From Candidatus Dadabacteria bacterium (lineage in GTDB: Bacteria > Desulfobacterota_D > UBA1144 > Nemesobacterales > UBA2774), in NCBI GenBank assembly GCA_020849425.1, contig JADLGH010000076.1:1-36590 (forward strand): a DNA stretch of 36,590 nt, read 5' to 3'. Made by a program: the position numbers and the translations under genes. Position 1 is the stretch's first letter. Each line of letters starts with the position of its first letter. Of this stretch, positions 8,195-17,667 are shown piece after piece. The notes beneath the pieces are model-generated. The model saw only the letters and a list, made by a program, of their open reading frames with translations, did no database searches and was not told the origin of the DNA.

Positions 8195-9121
8195 TCAAAG
8201 GAGCGCTGTTACAGCCCTGGCCAGCGCCGCGGCCCTTTCCGGGACGGGCATAAGTATGTCGGTTACGAGGGGCTCGATCCCGAGGTTTTTTATCTCGTCC
8301 GCCTCGTGGGCGTCCCGGGTATCGATGATCATGACGTCGAGGAAATCCCTGTACAGCTCGGCCACCTGCACGGAGGTCACCCTGAGCCCGAGCCCTTTCA
8401 TGAGCCTGTCGGCGGGCCCCTTGAGCGGCGCGTCGCCGATGAGAGGGCTTATGGCTATCTTCCTGGCCCCGGATTCCATTATGGCGTCTCTCACGCGCCC
8501 GAGGCCGAGGATAGGCCCTATGCTGATTATGGGGTTACTCGGGCAGATTATTATCCCCCTCGCCCCCCGGATGGCGTCCAGAACCGCGGGCGTCGGCGCG
8601 GCGTTCTCTATATTTTTAAGGACGACGCCCAGGACCTCGGGCCTCATCCTCTTCTTTACGAGATATTCCTGAAAGTGCATCTCCCCCTCGGGCGTCTCTA
8701 TCCACGTCTCGACGTCGTCGTCGGTCATGGGGAGGACCTTTATGTTGCCGGGCAGGCCGAAAGCGGCCGCGATTTTCGACGCCGTCTCCGTGGCCGTAAC
8801 CCCGCCCGCGCGGAGGTGCGTCCTGAAAATGTGGGTCGCGAAGTCCGAATCCCCGATATTGAACCAGGTTTCCCCGCCCAGCCTCGACAGCGCCGAAAGA
8901 CACCTGAACGTGTCCTCCTCGAGGCCCCACCCCCTCTGCCTGTCCACGTGGCCCGAGAGCCGGTATATGACGGTATCGACGTCGGGAGAGACCCTGAGAC
9001 CGTGGAGAGTTACGTCATCCCCCGTGTTTACGACCGCGTTAAGGGGTTCACTGCCGATTACGGCGGAAAGGCCTTCAAGGAATTTCGCGGCCCCGACCCC
9101 GCCCCCGAGAGCAGTTATCAT
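8195..9121 (-). CDS. cofD: 2-phospho-L-lactate (or phosphoenolpyruvate) transferase CofD
   Basis: CofD joins the activated phospholactyl or phosphoenolpyruvyl moiety to FO, giving (dehydro)F420-0. The 308-residue protein opens with MITALGGGVGAAKFLEGL and continues VVNTGDDVTLHGLRVSPDVDTVIYRLSG, GWFNIGDSDFA-like (TWFNIGDSDFATHIFRT) and IICPSNPIISIGPIL, the hallmark segments of the family. It is the first gene of the F420 operon, with AAAGG about 9 bases before the ATG and a strong promoter upstream. The other F420 genes (cofC/fbiD-type guanylyltransferase, cofE gamma-glutamyl ligase) are not in the window. Whether it uses phospholactate or PEP cannot be told from sequence. Confidence 0.93.
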   Translation of the reverse strand: MITALGGGVGAAKFLEGLSAVIGSEPLNAVVNTGDDVTLHGLRVSPDVDTVIYRLSGHVDRQRGWGLEEDTFRCLSALSRLGGETWFNIGDSDFATHIFRTHLRAGGVTATETASKIAAAFGLPGNIKVLPMTDDDVETWIETPEGEMHFQEYLVKKRMRPEVLGVVLKNIENAAPTPAVLDAIRGARGIIICPSNPIISIGPILGLGRVRDAIMESGARKIAISPLIGDAPLKGPADRLMKGLGLRVTSVQVAELYRDFLDVMIIDTRDAHEADEIKNLGIEPLVTDILMPVPERAAALARAVTALL

Positions 9122-9193
9122 GAGGTTAAACCTTTAAAGAGAGAAGATTGACTGCGTCTCTCGGCCGAATGCGGCCGGGAGATTGAGCCGGTA

Positions 9194-9222
9194 AGCATAT
9201 TTGACCCCCCTGGGGCTGTCAA
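9194..9222 (-). promoter_or_regulatory. Promoter of the cofDGH operon, with an operator-like dyad
   Basis: On the minus strand, TTGACA (9217-9222, perfect) is followed after 17 bases by TATGCT (9194-9199). The 22 bases 9201-9222 form an imperfect dyad: TTGAC/GTCAA arms with a CCC/GGG core, 8 of 11 pairs matched. This overlaps the -35 and spacer and could be a repressor site. Confidence 0.6.
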
Positions 9223-9396
9223 GTTGCCCCGCGCCCGGGGACCTTCACGCGCCCCCCTCCCCGGGAAAACCCCCTCCTGCCCGCTCCTCGTCCCGGGCCG
9301 CGCCAATCGGCCCGTTATTCCCGCCCTCAGTTGAAACTGAATCCGAAGTGATATAGATTTTTATATAAATTATCCGCCCGAGGGGTATATACACAG

Positions 9397-10995
9397 ATGA
9401 GTCTCGATATTATAAGGAGTAAAAACGCCTGGTTCGTAAGGGGAGTTCTGATTTTACTTGCAGTAATAATGGTGCTCGGACTGGGGTTCATGTCCGACGA
9501 TTTCGCCGGAATGATGGGGACGCCCGTGAACGTCGCGGCCGAGGTCAACGGCGAAGAGATAAGCGCGGCGGATTTCGCAATCATGCGCGACATGATAAAG
9601 GCGCAGCTCAGCCCGGACGCCGACCTCACGCCCGACCAGATGCTCCAGTTAAACGCCATAGCCCTTAACCAGCTCATAAATACGAAGCTCCTGGCCCAGA
9701 AGGCAAAAGAGCTCGGGCTCAGGGTAACGGACGAAGAGCTGGTCGAGTCCATAACATCGAACCCGGCCTTCCAGATAGACGGGCAGTTCGTGGGCGGCGA
9801 GATGTTCGCGAACTTCATACGGCAAACCCGGAACCAGTCCGTCGAGGATTTCGAGGCGAGCTACAGGGAAGAGATGCTCGCCGATAAAATGTCCGGGATC
9901 ATACAGAACACGGCCGTCGTCACGGACGAGAATCTCCTCAGCTCCTACACCATGGAGAACGAGAAGGTAAACATCGCGTACATACAGCTCTCGGCGGAAG
10001 ATTTCGCGAGCGAAGAAAACCCGGCCGAAGACGAGATAAAGAGCTATTACGAAAAGAACAAGGCGAAATTCGTAATGCCCGAAACGAGAAAGATACGGTA
10101 CGTCGAGCTCACCCCCGAAGCCTTCGAGTCCAGCATAAAAATCACCGACGAGGAAATCAAGTCCTATTACGACGCATATTCGGACGAGTTCCAGACAGAG
10201 GACGGCAGGGTCCGCCCGTTGGAAGAGGTCAGGGGCGACATCGAGGCCAGGCTCAAGTCCGGGCGCGCCGATGCGGCGAGGCAGCGGCTTTCGGGCGAGG
10301 CGGGGAGCGCCTCCGCCAAGTCGGTGGACGCCGTGGCCGCCGAATACTCCGCGGGGCCCGTGCTCGAAGCGGGGCCGTTCAGGCAGGCCAGGGTTATCGA
10401 CGACGTCCCTCCCGTAATCGCGCGGAGGGCCTTCGAAACCGAATCCGGGCAGACGTTCCTCATCCCTGTCGGGAACACCGTCTGGGCCGTCGAGGTAACG
10501 GAGGTAACACCGAAGCGCGAGCAGACGTTCGAGGAAGCGAAAGAAAAAGCGGCACTGGAGCTAAAAGAGGAGAAGGCCTCCTCGGCCGCGTCCGGAAAAG
10601 CCGCCTCGATAGTCAAGGACCTTAACGCCGCGGGCAGGGCGAACCTCCAGGCCGAGGCGAAAAAGCTCGGGCTCGAGATAGAGGAAACGGGCTACTTCTC
10701 CCGGAGGGATAACGTCCCCGGGATAGGCTCGGCCGAGCTCAGGGCCGATGCCTTTCAGATAGACCCCGGGCTCGCGGTATCGAACAAGGTCTATACTAAC
10801 GGTGAGAACTTCTACATAGTTTCGTTTAAAGATAAGCAGGGCGTTTCGATGGACGAGTTCCAGCAGGAGAAAGAGGAAATCAGGGCGCATCAGCTCGACC
10901 GCCAGCGCGCCGAGATCATGCAGAGCTGGCTTCAGGACATGAGGCGGAGGGCCGAGATAATACCGAACGCCCAGTTATTCCCCGTACAGGGATAA
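9397..10995 (+). CDS. PpiD/SurA-like membrane-anchored periplasmic foldase without a parvulin domain
   Basis: A 532-residue protein with a cytoplasmic N-tail, one transmembrane helix (about residues 14-33, FVRGVLILLAVIMVLGLGF) and a large periplasmic part, the topology of PpiD. Residues ~45-190 form a SurA_N-like chaperone domain (VAAEVNGEEISAADF...LNQLINTKLLAQKAKELGLRVTDEEL). Normal PpiD proteins have a rotamase (parvulin) domain with ASHIL and GG-x-LG motifs next. Here residues ~225-275 pass directly from YYEKNKAKF...YYDAYSDEF to the post-parvulin helix RPLEEVRGDIEARLKSGRADAARQ. It is therefore probably a chaperone, not an isomerase. The start is ATG at 9397 with no good Shine-Dalgarno; a TATATA five bases upstream suggests a leaderless mRNA. 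The J-domain gene follows 26 bases downstream. Confidence 0.8.
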   Translation: MSLDIIRSKNAWFVRGVLILLAVIMVLGLGFMSDDFAGMMGTPVNVAAEVNGEEISAADFAIMRDMIKAQLSPDADLTPDQMLQLNAIALNQLINTKLLAQKAKELGLRVTDEELVESITSNPAFQIDGQFVGGEMFANFIRQTRNQSVEDFEASYREEMLADKMSGIIQNTAVVTDENLLSSYTMENEKVNIAYIQLSAEDFASEENPAEDEIKSYYEKNKAKFVMPETRKIRYVELTPEAFESSIKITDEEIKSYYDAYSDEFQTEDGRVRPLEEVRGDIEARLKSGRADAARQRLSGEAGSASAKSVDAVAAEYSAGPVLEAGPFRQARVIDDVPPVIARRAFETESGQTFLIPVGNTVWAVEVTEVTPKREQTFEEAKEKAALELKEEKASSAASGKAASIVKDLNAAGRANLQAEAKKLGLEIEETGYFSRRDNVPGIGSAELRADAFQIDPGLAVSNKVYTNGENFYIVSFKDKQGVSMDEFQQEKEEIRAHQLDRQRAEIMQSWLQDMRRRAEIIPNAQLFPVQG

Positions 10996-11021
10996 AATGC
11001 ACCAGGGAGCAGCCGGCAACA

Positions 11022-13994
11022 TTGTCTAAGAGAGCTCTTGTCATCGGTTCCGACAGGGATTACTGCTACGTAATCAAGGAATTCCTGGAGTTAAGAGAGT
11101 TATATACAACAGTGGTCCTGAACTACAAGGACGGCCTCGACAGGCTGTTCTACGAGAAGCCCGACCTCGCGGTCCTGGAGCTCATAGACCAGGAGCTTAG
11201 CCCCGCCCTCATCGCGTCCCTCAGGTCCTCGGACAGCTTCGAGGCGGTCGATTTCGCGCCCGGCGGCGCCCCGGCCCCCGGGCGAAGGCCCGTTCTTATA
11301 TTCGACGACAAAAACCGCCTGACCTCTCTCTTCGACTTCATCAAACAGAACTATTCCGAAAAATCCTCGACGAAGGAGCCGGCGAATACGGAGAACGAGG
11401 GGAGCATGAAATCGACATTCTTCCCCTGCATCCTCGCCGATATATACGAAAAGAAAAAGACGGGAATACTCTCGATCAGGTCGAACTCCAATCTCGACGT
11501 CTATTTCACGGCCGGCGTTCCGACGTTCGCCGAGGGCGGCGACGTGGAGACGGCCATAGGGCGTATACTCCTCGACAGGGGGAAAATAGACCGCGCGAGC
11601 TACGAAAAGGCGATAGACATTTCAGCCGGCACCGAACAGAAATTCGGAGAGGTGCTCTTCGGCATGGGCATCACATCCCCCCACGAGCTCAACAGCTACC
11701 TCGAGCTCCAGATAGAAGAGAAGATACTCCGGGGGTTTTATTATCTCCAGGGCAGGTACGAATTCAGGGAGGGCGTTAATTCGCCGGGGGAAGCCGTATC
11801 GTACCAGCTGAATCTCCCGCGTCTCGTATACGAAGGCATAAAAAGATACGTCGATGTCGAGGACCTCGTGGGCAGGAACCCCGTCGTCGAAGTCAGGCCG
11901 AGGCTAAAGGCCGAGGCCGGCAGCCTCGGGCTCAAGCCCAAAGAGCTCAGATTCGTACAGCTTTTAAAACCGAGGGCGCATTTAAGAGAAGCACTCGAAT
12001 CCTCGCGCCTCGAAAAGGACGAAACGCTCAAGCTCCTCTACTTCCTCTCGCTCTTCAGGCTCCTCTCCATACCCGGCCTCGCGCTCGACAGGGTCGGGCG
12101 GTCCTCGATTGAAAAGAGGCTCGGCGAAATGGAGCCCGAAAGGGATGACGCCGCAGTGGCGGGCATCGCCGCCGAAGAGGCTTCACATGCGGCCGCCGGG
12201 ACGGAAGAAACGCCGGGTTTTACGCCGGAGACGCCCGGCGCGGCCGAAGAGGAGACCGGGGAAAAGGTTTGGGAAATAGAGATGGACGAGTCCCTCGAAG
12301 ACGCCGGAGATACGGACGAATTCGCCCTTAATCTCGAAGAAAGCGCGCCCGGACCCGGCGAAAGCGATCCGCCGACCGGGGACAACCGGGAGGAGCTGTC
12401 CCTCGATACGGAGCTCGATTCCGGGATGGAGCCCGAGCTCTCGCTCGAAGAGACATCCGAAACGAACGAGGCCCCGGAACCCGGGGAAGAAGGCCCCCTC
12501 TCCGGGATAAAAGACCTCCTTCCCGACCTGCCGGGCGACGACGCCGAAAAGCCCTCCGGGGAAGCTCCCGGCGGCTGGAAGCCCTTTCGGAACGACGAGT
12601 CTCCGATGCCGTGGGAGACGGAGAGCGAAGATATCTCCATAGAGCCTATATCGACGGAGTCCCGCGGCGAAGAGACGGGAGAGGTCTTCGAAATCGAAAC
12701 AGGGGCCCCGGCGGGCGAGCCCGGGATCGAATTTACGTCCCCGGCCGAATCCGCCCGGAGCGACGCCGAAGAAGGCGAAGACGACTCACCCGGGCTCACG
12801 CTCGAAACCGGCCCCCCGGCGAGCGAAACGGAGCCGTGGCTCGCTCCCGGCGAGGCCATTGAAACAGGCGAGGCCCCGGAGACCGAGGAAGAGCAGAGAA
12901 AAGAAGAGGAAGAGCAGAGAAAAGAAAAGGTATGGGAGATCGATTTCAGCTCTTTCGACGAGCCGGAAGATAGCGGCGGCGGGGAAGAATCGACGGCCGC
13001 CGAGGCGGGCTTCGGGAGCACATTTTACTTCGAGAAAGACGAGCCCGGGGCATCCGGCGCGGGGAATGCCGCAGAGTCCGGCGAAGCCGGGGGCGCCGGC
13101 GCCCGGGACCCGTCCCGGCCCTCCGCCGGGCCCGACACCGAGCCCGAGCTCGTCCTCGATTTCGACAGGGACGCCGCCCGCGACGAGAACGAAGCCGTGG
13201 AAGAAGAACCGGCCGACGAGCCCTTCGAGCACAACTGGGGAATCCCCGGCAACAATACCGGCGACGCCTTCGCGGAGCGGGTCAACGGCTTTTACGAAGG
13301 CCTCGAAGCGAGGGACCATTACGAGATACTCGGCGTCGAAAAAGGCTCTTCGGGCGAGCGGATACGCGACGCCTACTACAAGCTCGTAAAGAACTATCAC
13401 CCGGACGTAAACCCGGGCGCCGACCACGATACGAGGGTAAAGGCGGAAGAAATTTTCACGCGCATAACGTCGGCGTACGAGACACTCTCGCAGAGCGACA
13501 AGAGGGAGAAGTACGATTCCCAGGAAGAGCTCGCCGACCTCAAGAGCCAGGCCAAGTACATATACGAGGCCGAAATGGCGTTTAAAAAGGGGGTCACGCT
13601 CCTAGTGCAGCGCGACTATGCCGAGGCGGAAAAAAATATCCGCGAGGCCGTCAGGATGAACCCCGACGAGGCCGCCTACATAGGCGCCCACGGGTGGACG
13701 AAGTATCTCGCCGCCGAAAACAAGTCGAGCGTGCTCGGGGAATCCGTAAAGACGCTCGAAAAGGCGATCAGCATGAACGTGAAGATACCGGAGAACCACT
13801 ACTATCTCGGGTCCATATACAAACACCAGAACGACCTCAAGAACGCCGAGAAATGCTTTCAGAAGGCCATAGAGATCGAGCCCGATTACATCGAGGCCAA
13901 AAGAGAGCTCAGGCTCATAAACACGCGCAAGTCCAGCGCGCGGAACGAGAAGAAGCCCGAAAAGAAGTTCTGGTCGAGCCTTTTCAAGAGGTAG
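11022..13994 (+). CDS. Pseudo-receiver / DUF4388 / acidic linker / J-domain / TPR protein
   Basis: A 990-residue multidomain cytoplasmic protein. Residues 1-115 resemble a receiver fold (RALVIGSDRDYCYVIKEFLELR...KPDLAVLELID), but the phospho-acceptor Asp position reads Glu, so it looks non-phosphorylatable. Residues ~129-265 look like DUF4388 (STFFPCILADIYEKKKTGILSIRS...VYFTAGVPTFAEGG). Residues ~365-750 are a long, acidic, low-complexity linker with a recurring KVWEI motif. A DnaJ domain starts near 765 with HPD at 793-795. Two or more TPR units lie at ~850-970 (YAEAEKNIREAVRMNPD, LKNAEKCFQKAIEIEPD). The TTG start follows the foldase gene closely. The J domain implies recruitment of a DnaK/Hsp70; the other domains suggest a signalling or polarity scaffold. 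The function is unproven. Confidence 0.85.
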   Translation: MSKRALVIGSDRDYCYVIKEFLELRELYTTVVLNYKDGLDRLFYEKPDLAVLELIDQELSPALIASLRSSDSFEAVDFAPGGAPAPGRRPVLIFDDKNRLTSLFDFIKQNYSEKSSTKEPANTENEGSMKSTFFPCILADIYEKKKTGILSIRSNSNLDVYFTAGVPTFAEGGDVETAIGRILLDRGKIDRASYEKAIDISAGTEQKFGEVLFGMGITSPHELNSYLELQIEEKILRGFYYLQGRYEFREGVNSPGEAVSYQLNLPRLVYEGIKRYVDVEDLVGRNPVVEVRPRLKAEAGSLGLKPKELRFVQLLKPRAHLREALESSRLEKDETLKLLYFLSLFRLLSIPGLALDRVGRSSIEKRLGEMEPERDDAAVAGIAAEEASHAAAGTEETPGFTPETPGAAEEETGEKVWEIEMDESLEDAGDTDEFALNLEESAPGPGESDPPTGDNREELSLDTELDSGMEPELSLEETSETNEAPEPGEEGPLSGIKDLLPDLPGDDAEKPSGEAPGGWKPFRNDESPMPWETESEDISIEPISTESRGEETGEVFEIETGAPAGEPGIEFTSPAESARSDAEEGEDDSPGLTLETGPPASETEPWLAPGEAIETGEAPETEEEQRKEEEEQRKEKVWEIDFSSFDEPEDSGGGEESTAAEAGFGSTFYFEKDEPGASGAGNAAESGEAGGAGARDPSRPSAGPDTEPELVLDFDRDAARDENEAVEEEPADEPFEHNWGIPGNNTGDAFAERVNGFYEGLEARDHYEILGVEKGSSGERIRDAYYKLVKNYHPDVNPGADHDTRVKAEEIFTRITSAYETLSQSDKREKYDSQEELADLKSQAKYIYEAEMAFKKGVTLLVQRDYAEAEKNIREAVRMNPDEAAYIGAHGWTKYLAAENKSSVLGESVKTLEKAISMNVKIPENHYYLGSIYKHQNDLKNAEKCFQKAIEIEPDYIEAKRELRLINTRKSSARNEKKPEKKFWSSLFKR

Positions 13995-14017
13995 CCGGCC
14001 CGTCGCCGCCCTTTCGT

Positions 14018-14053
14018 CCCGCCGCGCTTTTCCCCGGCGGGTTATTTACTTTT
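14018..14053 (+). terminator. Intrinsic terminator after the J-domain gene
   Basis: CCCGCCG (14018-14024) pairs perfectly with CGGCGGG (14035-14041) around a 10-base loop, followed by the T-rich tail TTATTTACTTTT. It separates the foldase/J-domain operon from smc. Confidence 0.6.
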
Positions 14054-14090
14054 GCCCCGGTTTTGATTATCTTGAACGAGACTCTCAGCA

Positions 14091-17000
14091 ATGAAAATAA
14101 AGTCACTGGAAATATCCGGCTTTAAATCCTTCTACGACAAGACGCGTATCCACTTCGACCACGAGCTCAACGCAATCGTGGGGCCGAACGGCTGCGGCAA
14201 GTCGAATATCATCGACGCCATAAGGTGGATTCTCGGCGAGCAGAACCCGAGGCAGCTCCGTGCGAACGTCATGGAAGAGGTGATCTCGAACGGAAGCGAA
14301 TTCTTAAAGCCCCTCGGCATGGCCGAAGTGTCGCTCGTGATGGAGAAGGTGCAGAATTACAATTTCGAGCAGGTCGAGATAAAGCGCCGGGTCTTCCGTT
14401 CGGGCGAGAACGAATATTACCTTAACGGCGTCCAGTGCAGGCTGAAGGACATAACCGACATATTCATAGACACGGGCTCGGGCGCGAGGGCGTTCTCCAT
14501 CATCGGGCAGGGCCGCGTAGACCAGCTCATAACGGCCAAGCCCGAGGACAAGAGGACGGTGATAGAAGAGGTCGCCGGGATAAGGAAGTACAAGCTCAGG
14601 CGCCGCGAGACCGAAACCCGGATCAAGACCACGCGCGAGAACCTCTCGCGCGTCAAGGACATGACGAACGAGGTAAAGCGCCAGATGGAAACCCTGAGCC
14701 TCCAGGCCAGGCAGGCCGCCGAGTTCAGGGAGCTTTCCGAGGAGGCCCGGGTTCTCGAATTCCACATACTCCGCGCGAAGACACGGAAGCTCGAAGCCAG
14801 GAGGCAGAAGGTCCTCGCCGACAAGGCGGACCTCGACCGCCGCGTCTCGGAGGCCGAGGCCGAAATCCTGCAGGCGGCCGGCGTCCAGAAGGCCCTCGGC
14901 CAGCGCGCGTCCGAATCCGAGGAAGCGCTCAGGGGCCTCGAAGAAGCCATATTCAGGACGAGGACCGAGCTCAACCAGAAGATCTCCTCCCAGGAGCTCA
15001 TCAGGACCGAGATATCCAGCATCGACAGGTTCATCGAAAAGATAGAAAGCGAGGCCGGACTCATGACGAACGAGCGCGCGAGCCTCCTTTCGCAGATCGA
15101 CTCCAAGAAGGCCGCCCTCGAAGGGGTGAGGGAAGAGCTCGGGACGGGCCGCGAGGACATTGCCGGGAGCGAGGAGAAGCTCGCCGGCGTGAAGGCGGGC
15201 TTCGCCGAGATAAGGACCGAGCACAGGGAGATAAGAGACTCCCTTTTCAAGACGCTCGACGAGTACAGCTCGCTCAAGGGCGCGGCGCTCGGATACGAAA
15301 AGGAGCTCGAAGAGCTATATTCGAGGAAGGAATCCATAGACAGGGAGGTATCCGAGGCCGGCGAGGAAAGGGAGCACCTCGTCCTCGAAATCTCCGGGAC
15401 TGAGCGGGTGCTCGCCGAATACGAGGCCCGGAAGGCCGGGATAAGAGAGAAGAAAGAAGGGCTCGCGGCGGCCATGTCGTCGGCCCGCGAGGAGATGTCC
15501 CGGCACGCCGCCGAGAACGAATCTGCGAAGGAAGAGCTCAAGGAAAACGCGTCCCGTCTGAACGCGCTCAACCAGATAGAAATAAATTACGAATGGCTCC
15601 CCGAGGGCATAAGGGACTTCATACTCGAAAACAAGGGGAACGGGGTTCTCGGCACGGTGTCCGACTTCATTTCCACTTTCGAGGGTTACGAAAGGGCGGT
15701 CGAATCGGCCCTCGGCGAGAAGATAAAGTGGATAGTCGTCGGCGGACACGACGAGGCCATCCGGGCGGTCGGGGCGCTCCGCGAAAGATCGCTCGGGCGC
15801 GGGACGTTCATACCCGGAGGGCCCGCGAACGGCGCTGGACACGCGAGCCCGCTCCCAGGCTGCAGGCCGCTCTCCGAGCTCGTCGAGCTCGGCCCGGACG
15901 GCCCCGAATCGGTGAGGGAGATGCTGAAGAGCATATACCTCGCGCCCACGCTCGGCCGGGCGGTCGAGTTAAGGGCGTCGGCCACGGAGAACGCCTCTTT
16001 CGTTACGGCCGAGGGCGACTACGTGCACCCGGACGGCGCCGTTTCCGGCGGCACTGCGCAGCCGGGCGTCCTCGAAAGGAAGCGCGAGATCGAGAACCTT
16101 AAATCCTCGGTCGAGGCCCTTCAGAAATTCATAGACGCGAAGACGGCCGAAATAGAGGGCCTCGACGCCCGGATAGGGGGCCTCGACGCCGACATAAAGG
16201 GCCTCGAGGGAGAGCTCGCCGGGCTGGATATAAAAGAGGCCGAGACGCGGAAGGACGTACACAACTTCAAGAGCAACCTCGAAAAGCTCGAAAAGAGGAT
16301 CGAGATCATAAACCGCGTCCTAGCCGAAACCTCCATCGAGACGGACAAGAAGCTCGCCCTCATGGAAGAGACGCGGAAGAAGCTGGAGAAGCTCGACGCC
16401 GAGAAGGCCGTTTTGGAGCAGAGGTTCGGCGACGTCGAGGCCCGGATAAAGAGCGCCGAGGACGAGGAGCGCGCCATCGAGCGCGAGATAGCCGACAAGA
16501 AAGTCAGCTGCGCCTCCCTCATGCAAAAGGAAACCGGCATCACCGAGGACATCGCCGAGCTCGGAAAGCGCGTACAGGCCATCGACAGGCGTCTAGAACT
16601 CGAATCCCAAGGCATCGAGGAGAAAAGGCTCGAAAAGCTGAGATTCATCGACAGGGACAAGAGCACCGTAGACGAGATAGAAGGGATAAAGAAAGCGCTC
16701 TCTGAGAGCGAAGGGAAGCTCGGCGTAATGAGAGACGACAGGGCAGGGATACTCGCCGGGCTGAGAGCCGCCGAGGAGAAGCGCGAGGCCGTGAACGCCC
16801 GACTCTCGGAGCTCAGGATAAAGAACAACTCTTTAGAGCTCGACCTCAACAGCCTCCAGATCGAAATCGAGAACATCGGCGAGGCGATGAGAAGGAGCAG
16901 CTTCCCGGCGGCCGGATCCGGAGAAAGCCCGGCCGTGCCCGAAGACGAGGGCGATGAGGAGATCGACCTCTCCGCCGAGGAGCCCCGCCTCCGGAAGCTC

Positions 17001-17612
17001 CAGGCCCGGATCGAAAAGTTCGGCCCCGTAAACCTCCTCGCGCCCGAGGAATACGAGAAGCTCGAAGAGAGGCACCAGTTCTTAAACGAGCAGATGGACG
17101 ACCTCCTCCAGGCGATTTCGTCGCTCGGAAAGGCCATAAGCAAGATCGACAAGGAATCCGAGAAACGGTTCGCCGAGACGTTCGAGATAATGAACACGAA
17201 GTTCCAGGAGATCTTCAGCAGGCTCTTTAAGGGCGGCGAAGGAAAGCTCATCCTCACGGACCCCGAGAACCTCCTCGAATCGGGCGTCGAGGTGATGGTA
17301 AGGCCGAGGGGGAAGAAGTTCCAGTCGATTACGCTCCTCTCGGGCGGCGAAAAGGCCCTTTCGGCCATTGCGCTCATAATCGCGGCGTGCCTCATCAAAC
17401 CGGCCCCGTTCCTCCTGTTCGACGAGATAGACGCCCCGCTCGACGACAGGAACACGTCCTATTTTCTCGAGCTCGTAAAGGAAATCGACGACCATTCGCA
17501 GGTCATACTCATCACCCACAACAAGAAAACCATGCAGGAAGTAAACTCCCTCATAGGCATAACGTCCAACAAAACCGGCACCTCCACGGTCGTTTCCGTG
17601 GACCTCGGCTGA
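14091..17612 (+). CDS. smc: Chromosome partition protein Smc
   Basis: Smc is the ATPase of the bacterial condensin complex (with ScpA and ScpB) that organises and segregates the chromosome. The 1173-residue protein has Walker A GPNGCGKS (31-38), an N-terminal coiled coil (~170-495), a hinge domain (~500-655, starting NYEWLPEGIRDFI), and a returning coiled coil (~660-1000). The ABC signature LLSGGEKALSAIAL is near 1083 and Walker B FLLFDEIDAPLDD near 1107. The length is standard. The ATG at 14091 gives the conserved start MKIKSLEISGFKSF; the Shine-Dalgarno is weak. scpA and scpB are not in the window, and no replication or segregation partner is adjacent. Confidence 0.97.
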   Translation: MKIKSLEISGFKSFYDKTRIHFDHELNAIVGPNGCGKSNIIDAIRWILGEQNPRQLRANVMEEVISNGSEFLKPLGMAEVSLVMEKVQNYNFEQVEIKRRVFRSGENEYYLNGVQCRLKDITDIFIDTGSGARAFSIIGQGRVDQLITAKPEDKRTVIEEVAGIRKYKLRRRETETRIKTTRENLSRVKDMTNEVKRQMETLSLQARQAAEFRELSEEARVLEFHILRAKTRKLEARRQKVLADKADLDRRVSEAEAEILQAAGVQKALGQRASESEEALRGLEEAIFRTRTELNQKISSQELIRTEISSIDRFIEKIESEAGLMTNERASLLSQIDSKKAALEGVREELGTGREDIAGSEEKLAGVKAGFAEIRTEHREIRDSLFKTLDEYSSLKGAALGYEKELEELYSRKESIDREVSEAGEEREHLVLEISGTERVLAEYEARKAGIREKKEGLAAAMSSAREEMSRHAAENESAKEELKENASRLNALNQIEINYEWLPEGIRDFILENKGNGVLGTVSDFISTFEGYERAVESALGEKIKWIVVGGHDEAIRAVGALRERSLGRGTFIPGGPANGAGHASPLPGCRPLSELVELGPDGPESVREMLKSIYLAPTLGRAVELRASATENASFVTAEGDYVHPDGAVSGGTAQPGVLERKREIENLKSSVEALQKFIDAKTAEIEGLDARIGGLDADIKGLEGELAGLDIKEAETRKDVHNFKSNLEKLEKRIEIINRVLAETSIETDKKLALMEETRKKLEKLDAEKAVLEQRFGDVEARIKSAEDEERAIEREIADKKVSCASLMQKETGITEDIAELGKRVQAIDRRLELESQGIEEKRLEKLRFIDRDKSTVDEIEGIKKALSESEGKLGVMRDDRAGILAGLRAAEEKREAVNARLSELRIKNNSLELDLNSLQIEIENIGEAMRRSSFPAAGSGESPAVPEDEGDEEIDLSAEEPRLRKLQARIEKFGPVNLLAPEEYEKLEERHQFLNEQMDDLLQAISSLGKAISKIDKESEKRFAETFEIMNTKFQEIFSRLFKGGEGKLILTDPENLLESGVEVMVRPRGKKFQSITLLSGGEKALSAIALIIAACLIKPAPFLLFDEIDAPLDDRNTSYFLELVKEIDDHSQVILITHNKKTMQEVNSLIGITSNKTGTSTVVSVDLG

Positions 17613-17667
17613 CACCGCGGGAAGCCTGAAAGTCATATATACACCCTATAGCGGCAGCCATTTACAT

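Noticed and set aside
12880-12930. Short tandem repeat (GAAGAGCAGAGAAAAGAA twice) as a phase-variable tract
   Set aside because: The 24-base unit keeps frame and encodes EEQRKE-type linker; copy change would not switch the gene off.
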